Origin: SKLM01 sp964575455
GTDB taxonomy: Bacteria > Chloroflexota > Anaerolineae > B4-G1
Length of the DNA: 64,000 bases
Assembly: GCA_964575455.1 (NCBI GenBank)
Contig: CAZNRX010000016.1
Location: 1 to 64,000 of the forward strand
Reading direction: 5' to 3'
In this document: positions 26,361 through 35,600 of the stretch, one piece after another
How positions within the stretch are numbered: position 1 is the first letter of the stretch
How the letters are laid out: each line of letters opens with the position of its first letter
Position numbers and translations under genes: made by a program
The notes under the pieces: model-generated
Database searches by the model: none
Told to the model about the DNA's origin: nothing
What the model saw: the letters and a program-made list of their open reading frames with translations, nothing else

Positions 26361-27113
26361 ATGGCTGAGACCTTAAAGACGTTGGTAGTGGATGACGAGC
26401 AAGGGATTCGTTTCTTTCTGGAGAAGACGCTGACGAAGGCGGGTCACACTGTGACCACCGCTGCCAGCGGCGAGCAGGCTCTCGGAGCGCTGCGCGACAG
26501 GAGATTCGACCTGATGCTGCTGGATCTCAGGCTGGGAGGGCGGGTCGATGGATTGCGGGTTTTGAAGGCTGTGCGATGGCGTTGGCCGTCGACCATCGTC
26601 ATTATGCTGACCGCTCACGGGTCGCTTGAGTCAGCTCAGGCGGCGATTGAGGAGGGCGTGGATGGCTATCTGCTGAAGCCAGTCGAGCCCAGCCAGGTCC
26701 GCGAAGCGGTCGAGGAGGCGCTTGAGAGACGCGAGCGCGTGGTGGAGTCTCACGTCGAGACGAAGGCCCAAGAGAAGCACATGCAGGTGGGGCCTTTCTT
26801 TGTCGACCGCGAGAAGTACGTCGCCATGTTCAAGGGAGAATCCCTGGATCTGACGCGTCGTGAGTTCAGGCTTCTGGTCCATTTGATGGACAACACGCAG
26901 CGGGTCGTTCCCCCTCCGGAGCTGGTGCGCGTGACGCGTGACTATGACCCCGAGGATATACAGGAGGCGCGCGACATCATCAAGTGGTACATCCACCGAC
27001 TGCGCCAGAAGGTGGAGCCGGATCCGTCCAACCCGCGCTACATCGTGAACGTGCGGGGCGTCGGGTATCGGTTCGTGGATAGCGGTTCACCGGCGTCCTC
27101 GTCGACCTCGTAG
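26361..27113 (+). CDS. OmpR/PhoB-type response regulator
   Basis: This 250-aa two-component regulator has a receiver domain (about 1-125) with acidic VVDDE, phosphoacceptor Asp near residue 53 in LMLLDLRLGG, Thr in IVIMLTAHG and Lys in YLLKPVEPSQ. The C-terminal winged helix (about 150-240) has LTRREFRLLVHLM and the typical end YIVNVRGVGYRFV. No kinase gene is adjacent; the kinase at 10914-13505 is the only one in the window, but it is 13 kb away and the pairing is unproven. A good promoter precedes it. Confidence 0.9.
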   Translation: MAETLKTLVVDDEQGIRFFLEKTLTKAGHTVTTAASGEQALGALRDRRFDLMLLDLRLGGRVDGLRVLKAVRWRWPSTIVIMLTAHGSLESAQAAIEEGVDGYLLKPVEPSQVREAVEEALERRERVVESHVETKAQEKHMQVGPFFVDREKYVAMFKGESLDLTRREFRLLVHLMDNTQRVVPPPELVRVTRDYDPEDIQEARDIIKWYIHRLRQKVEPDPSNPRYIVNVRGVGYRFVDSGSPASSSTS

Positions 27114-27236
27114 GTCGCTCGCTCGTTGCGGGGTGACGTCCGGTTTCGACCTAGAGGCGGGGGTGACACACCCTCTTTGAGCTTGTTTGCGGGTGGCTCA
27201 GGCCGTTTGAGCCTAGATGCGGGGGTGGGTTGGGCA
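27114..27236. other. Intergenic stretch with degenerate direct repeats
   Basis: This is the first part of the 349-bp gap between the response regulator and the MgtC gene. CCTAGAGGCGGGGGTG and CCTAGATGCGGGGGTG occur about 60 bp apart. I see no gene here. Confidence 0.4.
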
Positions 27237-27255
27237 CCGGGTCGACACAGTCACC
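27237..27255 (-). repeat. Dispersed 19-bp repeat, inverted intergenic copy
   Basis: CCGGGTCGACACAGTCACC is the exact reverse complement of the units in dnaE2 at 58479-58497 and 58497-58515. Confidence 0.75.
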
Positions 27256-27294
27256 AACGAAACTCCAACTGTTTCCAACCTGATCCAACCCGAG

Positions 27295-27330
27295 CCCCAA
27301 CTGAGCCCATCAGTTGGGGGTCTCTTTCTG
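27295..27330 (+). terminator. Putative terminator after the response regulator
   Basis: CCCCAACTGA (27295-27304) and TCAGTTGGGG (27310-27319) form a perfect 10-bp stem with a 5-nt loop, followed by a broken T-rich tract (GTCTCTTTCTG). It is 180 nt beyond the stop codon. Confidence 0.6.
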
Positions 27331-27462
27331 TGCTACACTCATCTTGAGTGGCGAGTGGTTGACGGGTGCGACTGCTTGGTGGCTTGGGCGATATCGCCAA
27401 GGCGGTCTCCGCCCATCGACCCCTGGCCAGACGCATAGCGAGTAACAGTCTGGAGGCTTGCG

Positions 27463-28740
27463 GTGGCGCAAACGACCCTTTTCTACCGTTTTGGTGCGGC
27501 GCTGGCCATCGGCGTGCTGATTGGGCTGCAGCGAGAGTATGCCTACGGGGGCTCCGATGAGGAGCTGTTCGCGGGCGTACGCACGTTTCCCTTGATCAGC
27601 TTGCTGGGCTGTACGGGCGCGTTGATGGCGGATGAGCTGTCGAATCCCTGGGGGCTGATTGGGCTCCTTCTGCCGATGGGGGCCTTGATCCTTGCCGCTC
27701 ACTTCGTTGGGGCGTGGCGAGGTGGGGATATGGGTCTGACGACCGAGATGGCGACGCTACTGGCGTTCGCCGCTGGTGCGCTCTGCTACTGGAGCTACCT
27801 TCCATTGGCGGCGGCGGTTGGCGTGGCGGCGACGGTGCTTCTGTCGCTGAAGCCGGAGATGCACGCTTTCGCGCAACGGATCACGCGAGAGGACATCTAC
27901 GCGACGCTGAAGTTCGCCGTGATCACGGTGATTGTCCTGCCATTGCTGCCGGACCGCGGTTTCGGGCCGCCGCCGCTGGATGTGGTCAACCCCCACGAGA
28001 TCTGGCTGATGGTGGTTCTCATCTCCGGCATCAGCTTCCTGGGTTACGTGCTGATCAAGCTCGTCGGGCCGCGGCAGGGTATCAGCCTGACCGGGCTCCT
28101 GGGTGGTCTCGTATCGAGCACGCCAGTGACCCTGAGTTTCTCGGAGCGTAGTCAAAAGGAGAAGGAGCTGGGAAAGCCGTTTGCCCTGGCCATCGTTGTG
28201 GCCTGGTCCATGACCTATCTGCGCGTGCTCGTGGAGGTGGCGACGCTGAACGGCCAGCTGCTCCGAAAGCTCTGGCCGCCCATGATCGCCGCGTCCCTGG
28301 TGGGTCTGGCGTACGGGGCCTATCTCTACCTCTCACAGCCTACGAGGGAGGAGGGAGAGGTTCCGTTCTCCAACCCATTTGAGCTCGGGACAGCGCTCAA
28401 GTTTGGACTGCTCTACGCGGTCGTCCTGGTGGTCTCTAAGGCCGCCGGCGTCTACACAGGGGACGCTGGGGTCTATCTTTCTAGCTTTATCGCCGGCCTT
28501 CCCGACGCAGACGCCGTCACGCTATCCATAGCGCAGTTGACGGGCCGAGCCGGTGGCCAGGCAGAAGCGGGACTAACGGTCACTACAGGCGCTCGTGCTA
28601 TCGTGATTGGGGCGATGGCGAACACGTTGGCAAAGGGGGGGATCGTCCTTGGGACGGGCGCGGCCGAACTGAAGCGAGCGATACTGCCGGGTATGGTGCT
28701 CATGCTGATCACCGGCGCGGGCGTTGCCTTCCTTATGTAG
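27463..28740 (+). CDS. MgtC/SapB N-domain plus DUF4010 membrane protein
   Basis: This 425-aa polytopic membrane protein has an N-terminal MgtC/SapB-type region (RFGAALAIGVLIGLQREYA, GVRTFPLISLLGCTGAL). The C-terminal DUF4010 region follows (GISLTGLLGGLVSSTPVTLSFSERS; FIAGLPDADAVTLSIAQL). About a dozen helices are predicted. The function is not firmly known; relatives have been linked to divalent-cation or stress physiology. The GTG start has GGAGG upstream. It is followed after 25 nt by the HtrA gene, likely in one transcript. Confidence 0.85.
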   Translation: MAQTTLFYRFGAALAIGVLIGLQREYAYGGSDEELFAGVRTFPLISLLGCTGALMADELSNPWGLIGLLLPMGALILAAHFVGAWRGGDMGLTTEMATLLAFAAGALCYWSYLPLAAAVGVAATVLLSLKPEMHAFAQRITREDIYATLKFAVITVIVLPLLPDRGFGPPPLDVVNPHEIWLMVVLISGISFLGYVLIKLVGPRQGISLTGLLGGLVSSTPVTLSFSERSQKEKELGKPFALAIVVAWSMTYLRVLVEVATLNGQLLRKLWPPMIAASLVGLAYGAYLYLSQPTREEGEVPFSNPFELGTALKFGLLYAVVLVVSKAAGVYTGDAGVYLSSFIAGLPDADAVTLSIAQLTGRAGGQAEAGLTVTTGARAIVIGAMANTLAKGGIVLGTGAAELKRAILPGMVLMLITGAGVAFLM

Positions 28741-28765
28741 CTGATTCGTCGAAAGGAGATGAGCC

Positions 28766-30022
28766 ATGGAGAACAGACGTTTTGTACTATTTGCCGGACT
28801 GGGCTGCGCGGCGGCGATTCTAATCGGAGCCGCGGTTGTCGTAGCCCTTCTATTCGTCCCCGTGCAGGTGGGCCGGTTGGTTGGAGGGGAGAGTGAAGAG
28901 GCCACTCTATCCGTGTCGGAGGTGACGCGGGAGGTGGCGGAAGCGGTCCCCACCCTGACGCCAGTGCCTGAGGCGTCGGAGAGCGATGAAGGCTCCGCGG
29001 GGGAGGCGGAGCCCCCGCTGGATGGACCCCCATCCATTGCCCCGCGCGCTCTGTCGTCCTTGTATGAGGAGACGATTCCGGGTGTGGTCAACATCCGCGT
29101 CTACGTCGAGCAGGGAGGCATGACGGGGCAGGGCGCTGGATCGGGATTCGTCATCGACGATGCAGGGCATATTGTGACCAACAACCACGTGGTGGCACGG
29201 GCCGCGGTGGTCACCGTGATCTTCTACGATGGGTACGAGGCGAAGGCGGAGATCGTCGGTACCGATGCAGACAGCGATCTGGCCGTCGTCAAAGCAGACG
29301 AGGTGCCGGAGGGGGTGCGCCCTCTGCGGCTGGCCGAGTCGGATACCGTGAGGCCGGGCGACTGGGTGGTTGCGATCGGCAACCCGTTCAGCCTGGGCGG
29401 CAGCATGTCTCTGGGCATCGTGAGCGCCGTGGGGCGGGCGATCCCCACCGCCGAGACGCCATTCAGCATCCCCCAGGCGATCCAGACCGACGCGGCCATC
29501 AACCCGGGGAACTCGGGAGGCCCCCTGCTCAACCTGGAAGGTCAGGTGGTTGGGGTCAACGCGCAGATTGCGTCGAGCTCGGGCACGAACAGCGGCGTAG
29601 GATTTGCGATTCCCTCTGACGTTGTGCGCCGGGTGACGCCGGCCTTGATCGAAGAGGGCGCCTACACCTGGCCGTGGGTCGGCGTGCAGGGAGGGCCGGT
29701 CAACCTGCTGGTGAAGGAGGCGAATGACCTTGGCACACAGGAGGGCGCCTACATCGCCGTGGTCGTGGAGAACAGCCCTGCTGCTGAAGCCGGTCTACAG
29801 GGCGCCACCGGCGAGCGATCCGTCCTGGGTCAAGACGTCCCCGTCGGTGGTGACGTCATTGTGGAAGCGGACGGGCAACGTATCCGGGACTTCACGGATC
29901 TGCTGGCCTACGTGGCGTTCAAGCGGCCTGGCGACGCTATCGAGTTGACGATCCTGCGGGATGGGGAGCGTCAGCAGCTGACCCTGGAGTTGGCCGCGCG
30001 GCCGGAGGAACTGAGCCCGTGA
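28766..30022 (+). CDS. HtrA/DegP-type trypsin-like serine protease with PDZ domain
   Basis: This 418-aa membrane-anchored protease acts in envelope protein quality control. An N-terminal helix (about 9-35) is followed by an acidic Pro/Glu-rich linker, then the S1C protease domain. Its triad is His in IVTNNHVV (about 140), Asp in DSDLAVVK (about 170) and Ser in NPGNSGGPL (about 251). One PDZ domain follows (about 305-410; DVIVEADGQRIRDFTDLLAYV). AAAGGAGATG precedes the ATG. It sits in a run with MgtC, universal stress and glucan synthase genes. Confidence 0.93.
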   Translation: MENRRFVLFAGLGCAAAILIGAAVVVALLFVPVQVGRLVGGESEEATLSVSEVTREVAEAVPTLTPVPEASESDEGSAGEAEPPLDGPPSIAPRALSSLYEETIPGVVNIRVYVEQGGMTGQGAGSGFVIDDAGHIVTNNHVVARAAVVTVIFYDGYEAKAEIVGTDADSDLAVVKADEVPEGVRPLRLAESDTVRPGDWVVAIGNPFSLGGSMSLGIVSAVGRAIPTAETPFSIPQAIQTDAAINPGNSGGPLLNLEGQVVGVNAQIASSSGTNSGVGFAIPSDVVRRVTPALIEEGAYTWPWVGVQGGPVNLLVKEANDLGTQEGAYIAVVVENSPAAEAGLQGATGERSVLGQDVPVGGDVIVEADGQRIRDFTDLLAYVAFKRPGDAIELTILRDGERQQLTLELAARPEELSP

Positions 30023-30047
30023 TGTAAGGGTGAGGGGAGAATGGGCG

Positions 30048-31034
30048 ATGATTGATCAAATACTCGTCCCGCTGGATGGATCGTCTCTGGCGGAGTGTGT
30101 CCTCCCGCACGTGGTGGCCGTCGGGCGAGCCATGGAGGCGCAGGTGACGCTGCTGCGGGCTGTGGTGCGGGAACCGAGCCCGCAGTCTAGCGCTGTCGAT
30201 CCGCTGAGATGGCACATGCGGAAGTCAGAGGCGGATTCCTACCTGCGCGAGGTGGCGGCGCGGCTGCGAGACACAGGGCTGGAGACCAAGTCCGTGCTGG
30301 CGGAGGGAAGGGCGCCCGAGCGCATCCTGGGGTACGCACGGGAAGAGGACGTTGGGCTCATCATCGTCAGCAGCCACGGCGAGAGCGGCCTGAGTCAGTG
30401 GAACATCAACAGCGTGGTGCAGAAGGTGATCCTGCAGGCCTATGCGCCGATCATGATCGTGAGAGCCTATGAGTGGACTGTAAGCGCAGCGACGTCACCC
30501 CAGCCGTCCACCGAGGAGCTGACCGAAACACGTTATGAGAGGGTGCTTCTGCCACTCGACGGCTCTCAGCGGGCCGAATGCACGCTGCCGTGGGCGAGCA
30601 GCCTGGCTGACTTCCACGGGTGCAAGCTGCTGCTGGCTCACGCAGTAAGGAGGCCGGAGGTTCCGCGTCGTGCCCCGTTGACGGAGGAGGAGAGCGAACT
30701 GGCGGAGCGGCTCACAGCCCTCAACCGAGAGCAAGGGGAGGCGTACCTTCAGGATCTGAAGGCGCGTCTCGGCTCGGCTGCGGCGGAGTCGCGTCTGCTG
30801 GTGAGCGATGACCCGGCCAGAGCGCTACACGACGTGGTCGACGAGGATGACGTCGATCTGGTGGTGATGGCGGCCCATGGCTACTCCGGTGAGACGAGAT
30901 GGCCCTACGGAAGCATAGCGTTGAACTTCATCGCTTACGGCTCCAAGCCACTGTTGATGATCCAAGACATACCCCCCGAAGAGGCGGAGACAACGGCAGC
31001 TGAGAGGGCGGCCAGTGAATACGCGGGACACTGA
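30048..31034 (+). CDS. Tandem universal stress protein (two UspA domains)
   Basis: This 328-aa protein consists of two UspA domains (about 1-145 and 165-318). Each opens with an ILVPLDGS or VLLPLDGS strand and closes with a nucleotide-loop-like SSHGESGLSQWNINSVV or AAHGYSGETRWPYGSIA. ATG 30048 is preferred over an in-frame GTG-type start at 30030, because GAGGGGA lies upstream and the strand begins at once. Its end overlaps the glucan synthase start by 20 nt. Confidence 0.88.
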   Translation: MIDQILVPLDGSSLAECVLPHVVAVGRAMEAQVTLLRAVVREPSPQSSAVDPLRWHMRKSEADSYLREVAARLRDTGLETKSVLAEGRAPERILGYAREEDVGLIIVSSHGESGLSQWNINSVVQKVILQAYAPIMIVRAYEWTVSAATSPQPSTEELTETRYERVLLPLDGSQRAECTLPWASSLADFHGCKLLLAHAVRRPEVPRRAPLTEEESELAERLTALNREQGEAYLQDLKARLGSAAAESRLLVSDDPARALHDVVDEDDVDLVVMAAHGYSGETRWPYGSIALNFIAYGSKPLLMIQDIPPEEAETTAAERAASEYAGH

Positions 31035-32646
31035 TCCGCGCGTGGAGGATCGGGCACGTCAACTGGCCGAGAGGCATAAAGCCACGCGCGGTTCTGGCGT
31101 CTCGACCCGAGGGCCCGGGCTAGACCGCCTGTCGACCGATTTGCTGAAGCGTCTCCCCGTGATCGAGCGGGTGCTCCGCGAGGCCTACACGGGCTTTGCC
31201 AGCGATGCCTTTGGCAGCGCGGTGCCCGAGGAACGGGGTACCCTGTCGGGCGTGGCCGAATGGGTCCTGGACAACTACTATGTGATCCAGAAGGCGATCC
31301 GGCAGATTGGGGAGAACATGCCGCGGGGCTACTACCGCCGGCTCCCCAAGCTCGTCGGCACAGACGACCGCTCACCCTTGAGCGGTTACCCTCGGGTGTA
31401 CGCTGTGGCCCGAGAGATCATCCGCATCGCAGAAGGCCAGGTCGACGTCGACCGCGTGCGGCGCTTCATCCGCGCATATCAGGAGGTCCGGCCCCTGACC
31501 ATGGGGGAAATCTGGGCCCTGCCGACGATGCTGCGCCTGAGCCTGGTGGAGCTTCTGGCGTGGACCGTTGGTGGCGCAGCAGGGCTTGAGATCCCCATCA
31601 ATGAGGAGCCGTTTCCCGGGCCAGTGGAGCTCGAGAACAAAGGCGACGAGGCCATCGTGGCCGGCGTCATCAACAGCTTGCGCGCCATTGACGACCACGA
31701 ATGGGATGACTTCTTCGAGGCCACGAGCCTGGTGGAGGAGACGCTTCGCCTGGACCCTGCAGACGTCTACCCAGAGATGGACTTCGACAGCCGCGATCGC
31801 TACCGCGGCGTGGTCGAGAAGCTGGCGCGGGAGACGGATCAGTCCGAGCAGGAGGTGGCGCGAGCGGCGCTCCGCCTAGCCCGGAGACGGGCCGCCCGTC
31901 CTCGGGCCGCCCGCCCTCGGGCCGAGCACGTCGGTTTCTATCTGGTGGGCCGCGGGCGGGCGCAGCTTGAGGAGGCTGTCGGCTTTCGACCGGGGCTGTT
32001 GGAGCAGGCGCGCCGCTGGGTGTTCGGGCACCCCACACCGGTCTATCTCGGCAGCATCGCCGTCATAACCGGGCTCGTCTTGGCCGGGGTACTGCTGTAC
32101 GCGCACGGTGCTGCCGGGGGTGGGCAGCCCGCGGTCGGGCTGGGGGCTCTGGCGGCCGTCGCGCTGCTGACCCTTCTGCCGGCGTCGATTGTGGGCGTCA
32201 ACCTCACAAACATGGTCATCACGCGCGCGGTGCCGCCGCGGGTGTTGCCCAAGCTCGATTTCAGCGACGGGATACCTGCTGACTATCGTACGATGGTCGT
32301 GATCCCGGCCCTGTTGAGCAGCGACGACGAGGTGGACTTCCTGCTGCGGCAGCTGGAGCTGCACTACCAGGGGAACGCTGACCCTCAGCTGGGGTTTGCG
32401 CTTCTGAGTGACTTCGCTGACGCGCCACAGAAACAGATGCCAGAGGATGAGCACCTGCTGCAGCGGGCCAGGGAGGGCATTCGACGCCTCAATCGCACGT
32501 ACGGCAAGGGGGGGCGTGCTGAGGGTGCTGAGGGGCCGTTTCCACCGCGAGAGACTCTGGAATCCCAAGGAGTCGTGCTGGATGGGGTGGGAGCGGAAGC
32601 GCGGCAAGCTGGTCGAGTTCAACCGCCTGCTGCGAGGCGAGCATGA
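31015..32646 (+). CDS. Cyclic beta-1,2-glucan synthase, N-terminal part (before a frameshift)
   Basis: This is the N-terminal portion (about 500 real residues) of a giant membrane glucan synthase of the NdvB/Cgs family. The matching opening region reads LPVIERVLREAYTGFASD, YYRRLPKL and IRAYQEVRPLTMGEIWALP. Transmembrane segments follow near residue 345, then the start of the GT84 domain (MVVIPALLSSDDEVDFLLRQLELHYQGN). The frame stops matching the family at the G7 run 32508-32514 and continues in the +1 frame. Residues encoded beyond 32514 are out of frame. The GTG start follows GAGAGGG. It holds two 15-bp palindromic repeat units at 31888-31923. Confidence 0.85.
   Translation: MNTRDTDPRVEDRARQLAERHKATRGSGVSTRGPGLDRLSTDLLKRLPVIERVLREAYTGFASDAFGSAVPEERGTLSGVAEWVLDNYYVIQKAIRQIGENMPRGYYRRLPKLVGTDDRSPLSGYPRVYAVAREIIRIAEGQVDVDRVRRFIRAYQEVRPLTMGEIWALPTMLRLSLVELLAWTVGGAAGLEIPINEEPFPGPVELENKGDEAIVAGVINSLRAIDDHEWDDFFEATSLVEETLRLDPADVYPEMDFDSRDRYRGVVEKLARETDQSEQEVARAALRLARRRAARPRAARPRAEHVGFYLVGRGRAQLEEAVGFRPGLLEQARRWVFGHPTPVYLGSIAVITGLVLAGVLLYAHGAAGGGQPAVGLGALAAVALLTLLPASIVGVNLTNMVITRAVPPRVLPKLDFSDGIPADYRTMVVIPALLSSDDEVDFLLRQLELHYQGNADPQLGFALLSDFADAPQKQMPEDEHLLQRAREGIRRLNRTYGKGGRAEGAEGPFPPRETLESQGVVLDGVGAEARQAGRVQPPAARRA
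31888..31923. repeat. 15-bp palindromic tandem repeats in the glucan synthase (set A)
   Basis: Units with core CGGGCCGCCCG recur every 15 bp (31888, 31903, partial at 31918), encoding A-A-R-P-R. The core is the reverse complement of the set B core at 32808-32857. Confidence 0.8.
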
Positions 32647-35600
32647 GACGTCGTACGTGGTGAAGATGGGCAATCTCGATTTCCTCCCCGAGGTGACGTA
32701 CGTGATCACCCTGGATGCGGACACGGTCTTCCCACTGGACAGCGGGCATCGGTTGGTTGGCACCATGGCCCATCCACTGAATCAGGCTGAGTTCGACGCA
32801 GATGGAGCGGGCGGCCCGACAACGGGCGGCCCGACAACGGGCGGCCCGTATTCGGGCTATACGGTCCTCCAGCCGCGGACGGAGGTCAAGCCCACGGCAG
32901 TCACCCGCACCTGGTTCAGCAGGATCTTCGCGGGCGATGCAGGTCTGGATCTCTACACGCGCGCTGTCTCCGACGTCTATCAGGACTTCTTCGGTGAGGG
33001 GATCTACATCGGTAAGGGCATCTACGATGTGGATGCCTTTGAGCGCAGCCTGCGTGGGCGGGTGCCTGAGAACGCCCTGCTGAGTCACGACCTCTTCGAG
33101 GGCATCCACGGTCGGGCTGCCCTGGTGACGGACGTGGTGCTCTTTGAGGACTACCCCCCGACCTATCTGAGCTATGCACACCGAAAGCACCGTTGGGTGC
33201 GGGGTGACTGGCAGATTCTGCCCTGGCTCTTCCCGAGGGTGCCTCACGCCGGTGAAGGGACGATTCCCAACCCGCTCTCGGTTCTCGATCGCTGGAAGAG
33301 CTTCGACAACCTGCGGCGCAGCTTGCGCGCGCCCGCGCTCTTCGCCTTGCTCGTGGCCGGCTGGGTCTGCCTGCCTGGGTCGCCGCTGGTCTGGACGCTG
33401 ATCGCGGTGGTGGCGTCTGGGCTGCCACTGGTCACGGGTGCGGTCACGGAGATGGCACGCCGTCTGGGAGGCGGACAGTCAGCTCCGGCCTCGTCGACGT
33501 TCTGGGAGCGGATGGGAAAGGAGGCTGCGCGCTGGCTGCTGAGCATCGTATTCTTGCCCTACGAGTCGATTCTGATGGGCGACGCCGTTGTGACCACGCT
33601 GGTGCGTCTAACGATCAGCCGCAAGCGACTGCTGCAGTGGACGACGGCCGCTCACACTGTGCGTCTCTTTGGGCGTGAGTCGAAGATAAAGTTGCTCTGG
33701 CAGGAGATGAGCGGTGGGCCGGTCCTGGGGCTCATGGTCGCGGTCGCGCTGGCCTTGTTCCGGCCCATGGTACTGCCCCTCGCTGCGCCGTTCCTTCTGT
33801 GCTGGCTGGTCTCCCCTCTGGTGGCGGCCCGCATCAGCCAGCCGGTGGAGGAAGAGGAGGCGTCGCTTTCCGGCGCTGAGCGTCGACGGCTGCGGCTTCT
33901 GGCCCGCCGCACGTGGCTGTATTTTGAGCGCTTCGTCGGCCCGGACGATCATTGGCTGCCCCCCGATCATTTCCAGGAGGAGCCGCAGGGGAGGGTGGCG
34001 CACCGCACGTCCCCAACCAACATCGGACTGATGCTCCTCTCCTCTCTCGCTGCCTATGATCTGGGCTACATCGGGCTGATGGAGCTGTCGCTCCGCACGA
34101 GCGATGCCTTTGACAGCATGGATGAGCTTGAGAGGTACCGGGGCCACCTGCTGAACTGGTACGACACCAGAACCCTGGATTCGCTGGCCCCGCGCTACGT
34201 CTCCACGGTGGACAGCGGGAACCTGGCGGCGTGTCTGATTGCGCTTGGGCAGGGGCTGGAGCAGCTGGAGCAGGAGCGCATCCTGCGCTGGCAGCGTTGG
34301 CGAGGGCTGTGCGATGCGTTGGATGTGTTGAAGCAGATCATCAGGGCCGCGGAGCAGGGGGTGGACGCTGCTGCTCAGGAGGAGATTGAGCGTGCAGCCG
34401 CGGATCTGAGTCAATGGATCGACCGGATGCGCGAGAGGGTGCTCGCTGTGAGGGAGGAGCAGGAGCGTTGGATCCCTCTGCTCGCGGAGCTTGAAGAGGA
34501 GGTCGCCGAAGGCCTCAACCGACGGCTCCAGGCGCTGCTCGATGCAGGCTCAGGGATCCTGGGCACTGCGACCCTGCGCGATCTCCGGCTCTGGTCGGAG
34601 AGGCTTCACCTGCATCTGCGTGACTTGCGCAAGGGTATAGAGAGAGCTCTGCCCTGGGTCTTCCTGCTGAACGATCCCCCGCAGGTTCTCGTCAGTGAGC
34701 GATCCGAGGAGCTGACCCCAGCTATCGCTGAGGCGTGGCGAGGGATTGAGGAGGCGCTGCCGCTCGATCCGCGCCTGGGGGAGATAAGCGCCGTCTGTCG
34801 CAGGGCTCGAGAGGAGCTGGAGGAGCTCCGGCAGCTGCTGAAGGAGGAGCTTGCGTCGCTGGACAGGGAGCAAGAGCCCGATCTCGTCGGTCAGCTGAAG
34901 GACGCCCTTGATTGGTCCGAGGAGCTGGATCAAGCCCTGGCGTCGGCCCGGATGACGGCTGGCGGCATGATGATCGGCCTTGACGATCTGATACAGCGGG
35001 CTGAGGCCTACGTTGACGACATGGCTTTCGGCTTCCTGTACGATGATCGCCGGGACGTGTTCCACATTGGCTACCAGGTGGACAGCGAACAGCTGGATCG
35101 CAATCACTACGACCTGCTTGCTTCGGAGGCGCGCATTGCGAGCATCGTGGCCATCAGCAAGCGGGAGGTCCCACAGGGCCACTGGCTGCACCTGAACCGT
35201 CCTCTTTCTCGCGTCGACGGGCTGCGCACGCTGCTCTCGTGGGGCGGGTCGATGTTCGAGTACCTGATGCCGGACCTGATGATGCGCAGGTATGAGGAGA
35301 CGCTGCTCAACCAGGCGAACCGGGCCGCCGTGCGTCGCCAGATCGCCTATGGAGATGAGAAGGGCGTCCCCTGGGGGGTCTCCGAGTCGGGTTACTATCG
35401 TTTTGATGCGCAGCTGAACTACCAGTACCGGGGATTTGGCGTGCCCGGCCTGGGGCGGAAGCGAGGGCTGGGCGACGATCTGGTGATCGCCCCGTACGCC
35501 TCGCTGCTGGCCGTGGACGTGGCGCCGGAGGAGGTGTTGGAGAACATCGACCTGCTGATTGAGCAGGGAATGCAGGGCCACTATGGTTTGTACGAAGCGC

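Noticed and set aside
26361..27113. Response regulator as the direct partner of the histidine kinase at 10914-13505
   Set aside because: The genes are 13 kb apart in different transcription units, so pairing cannot be claimed.
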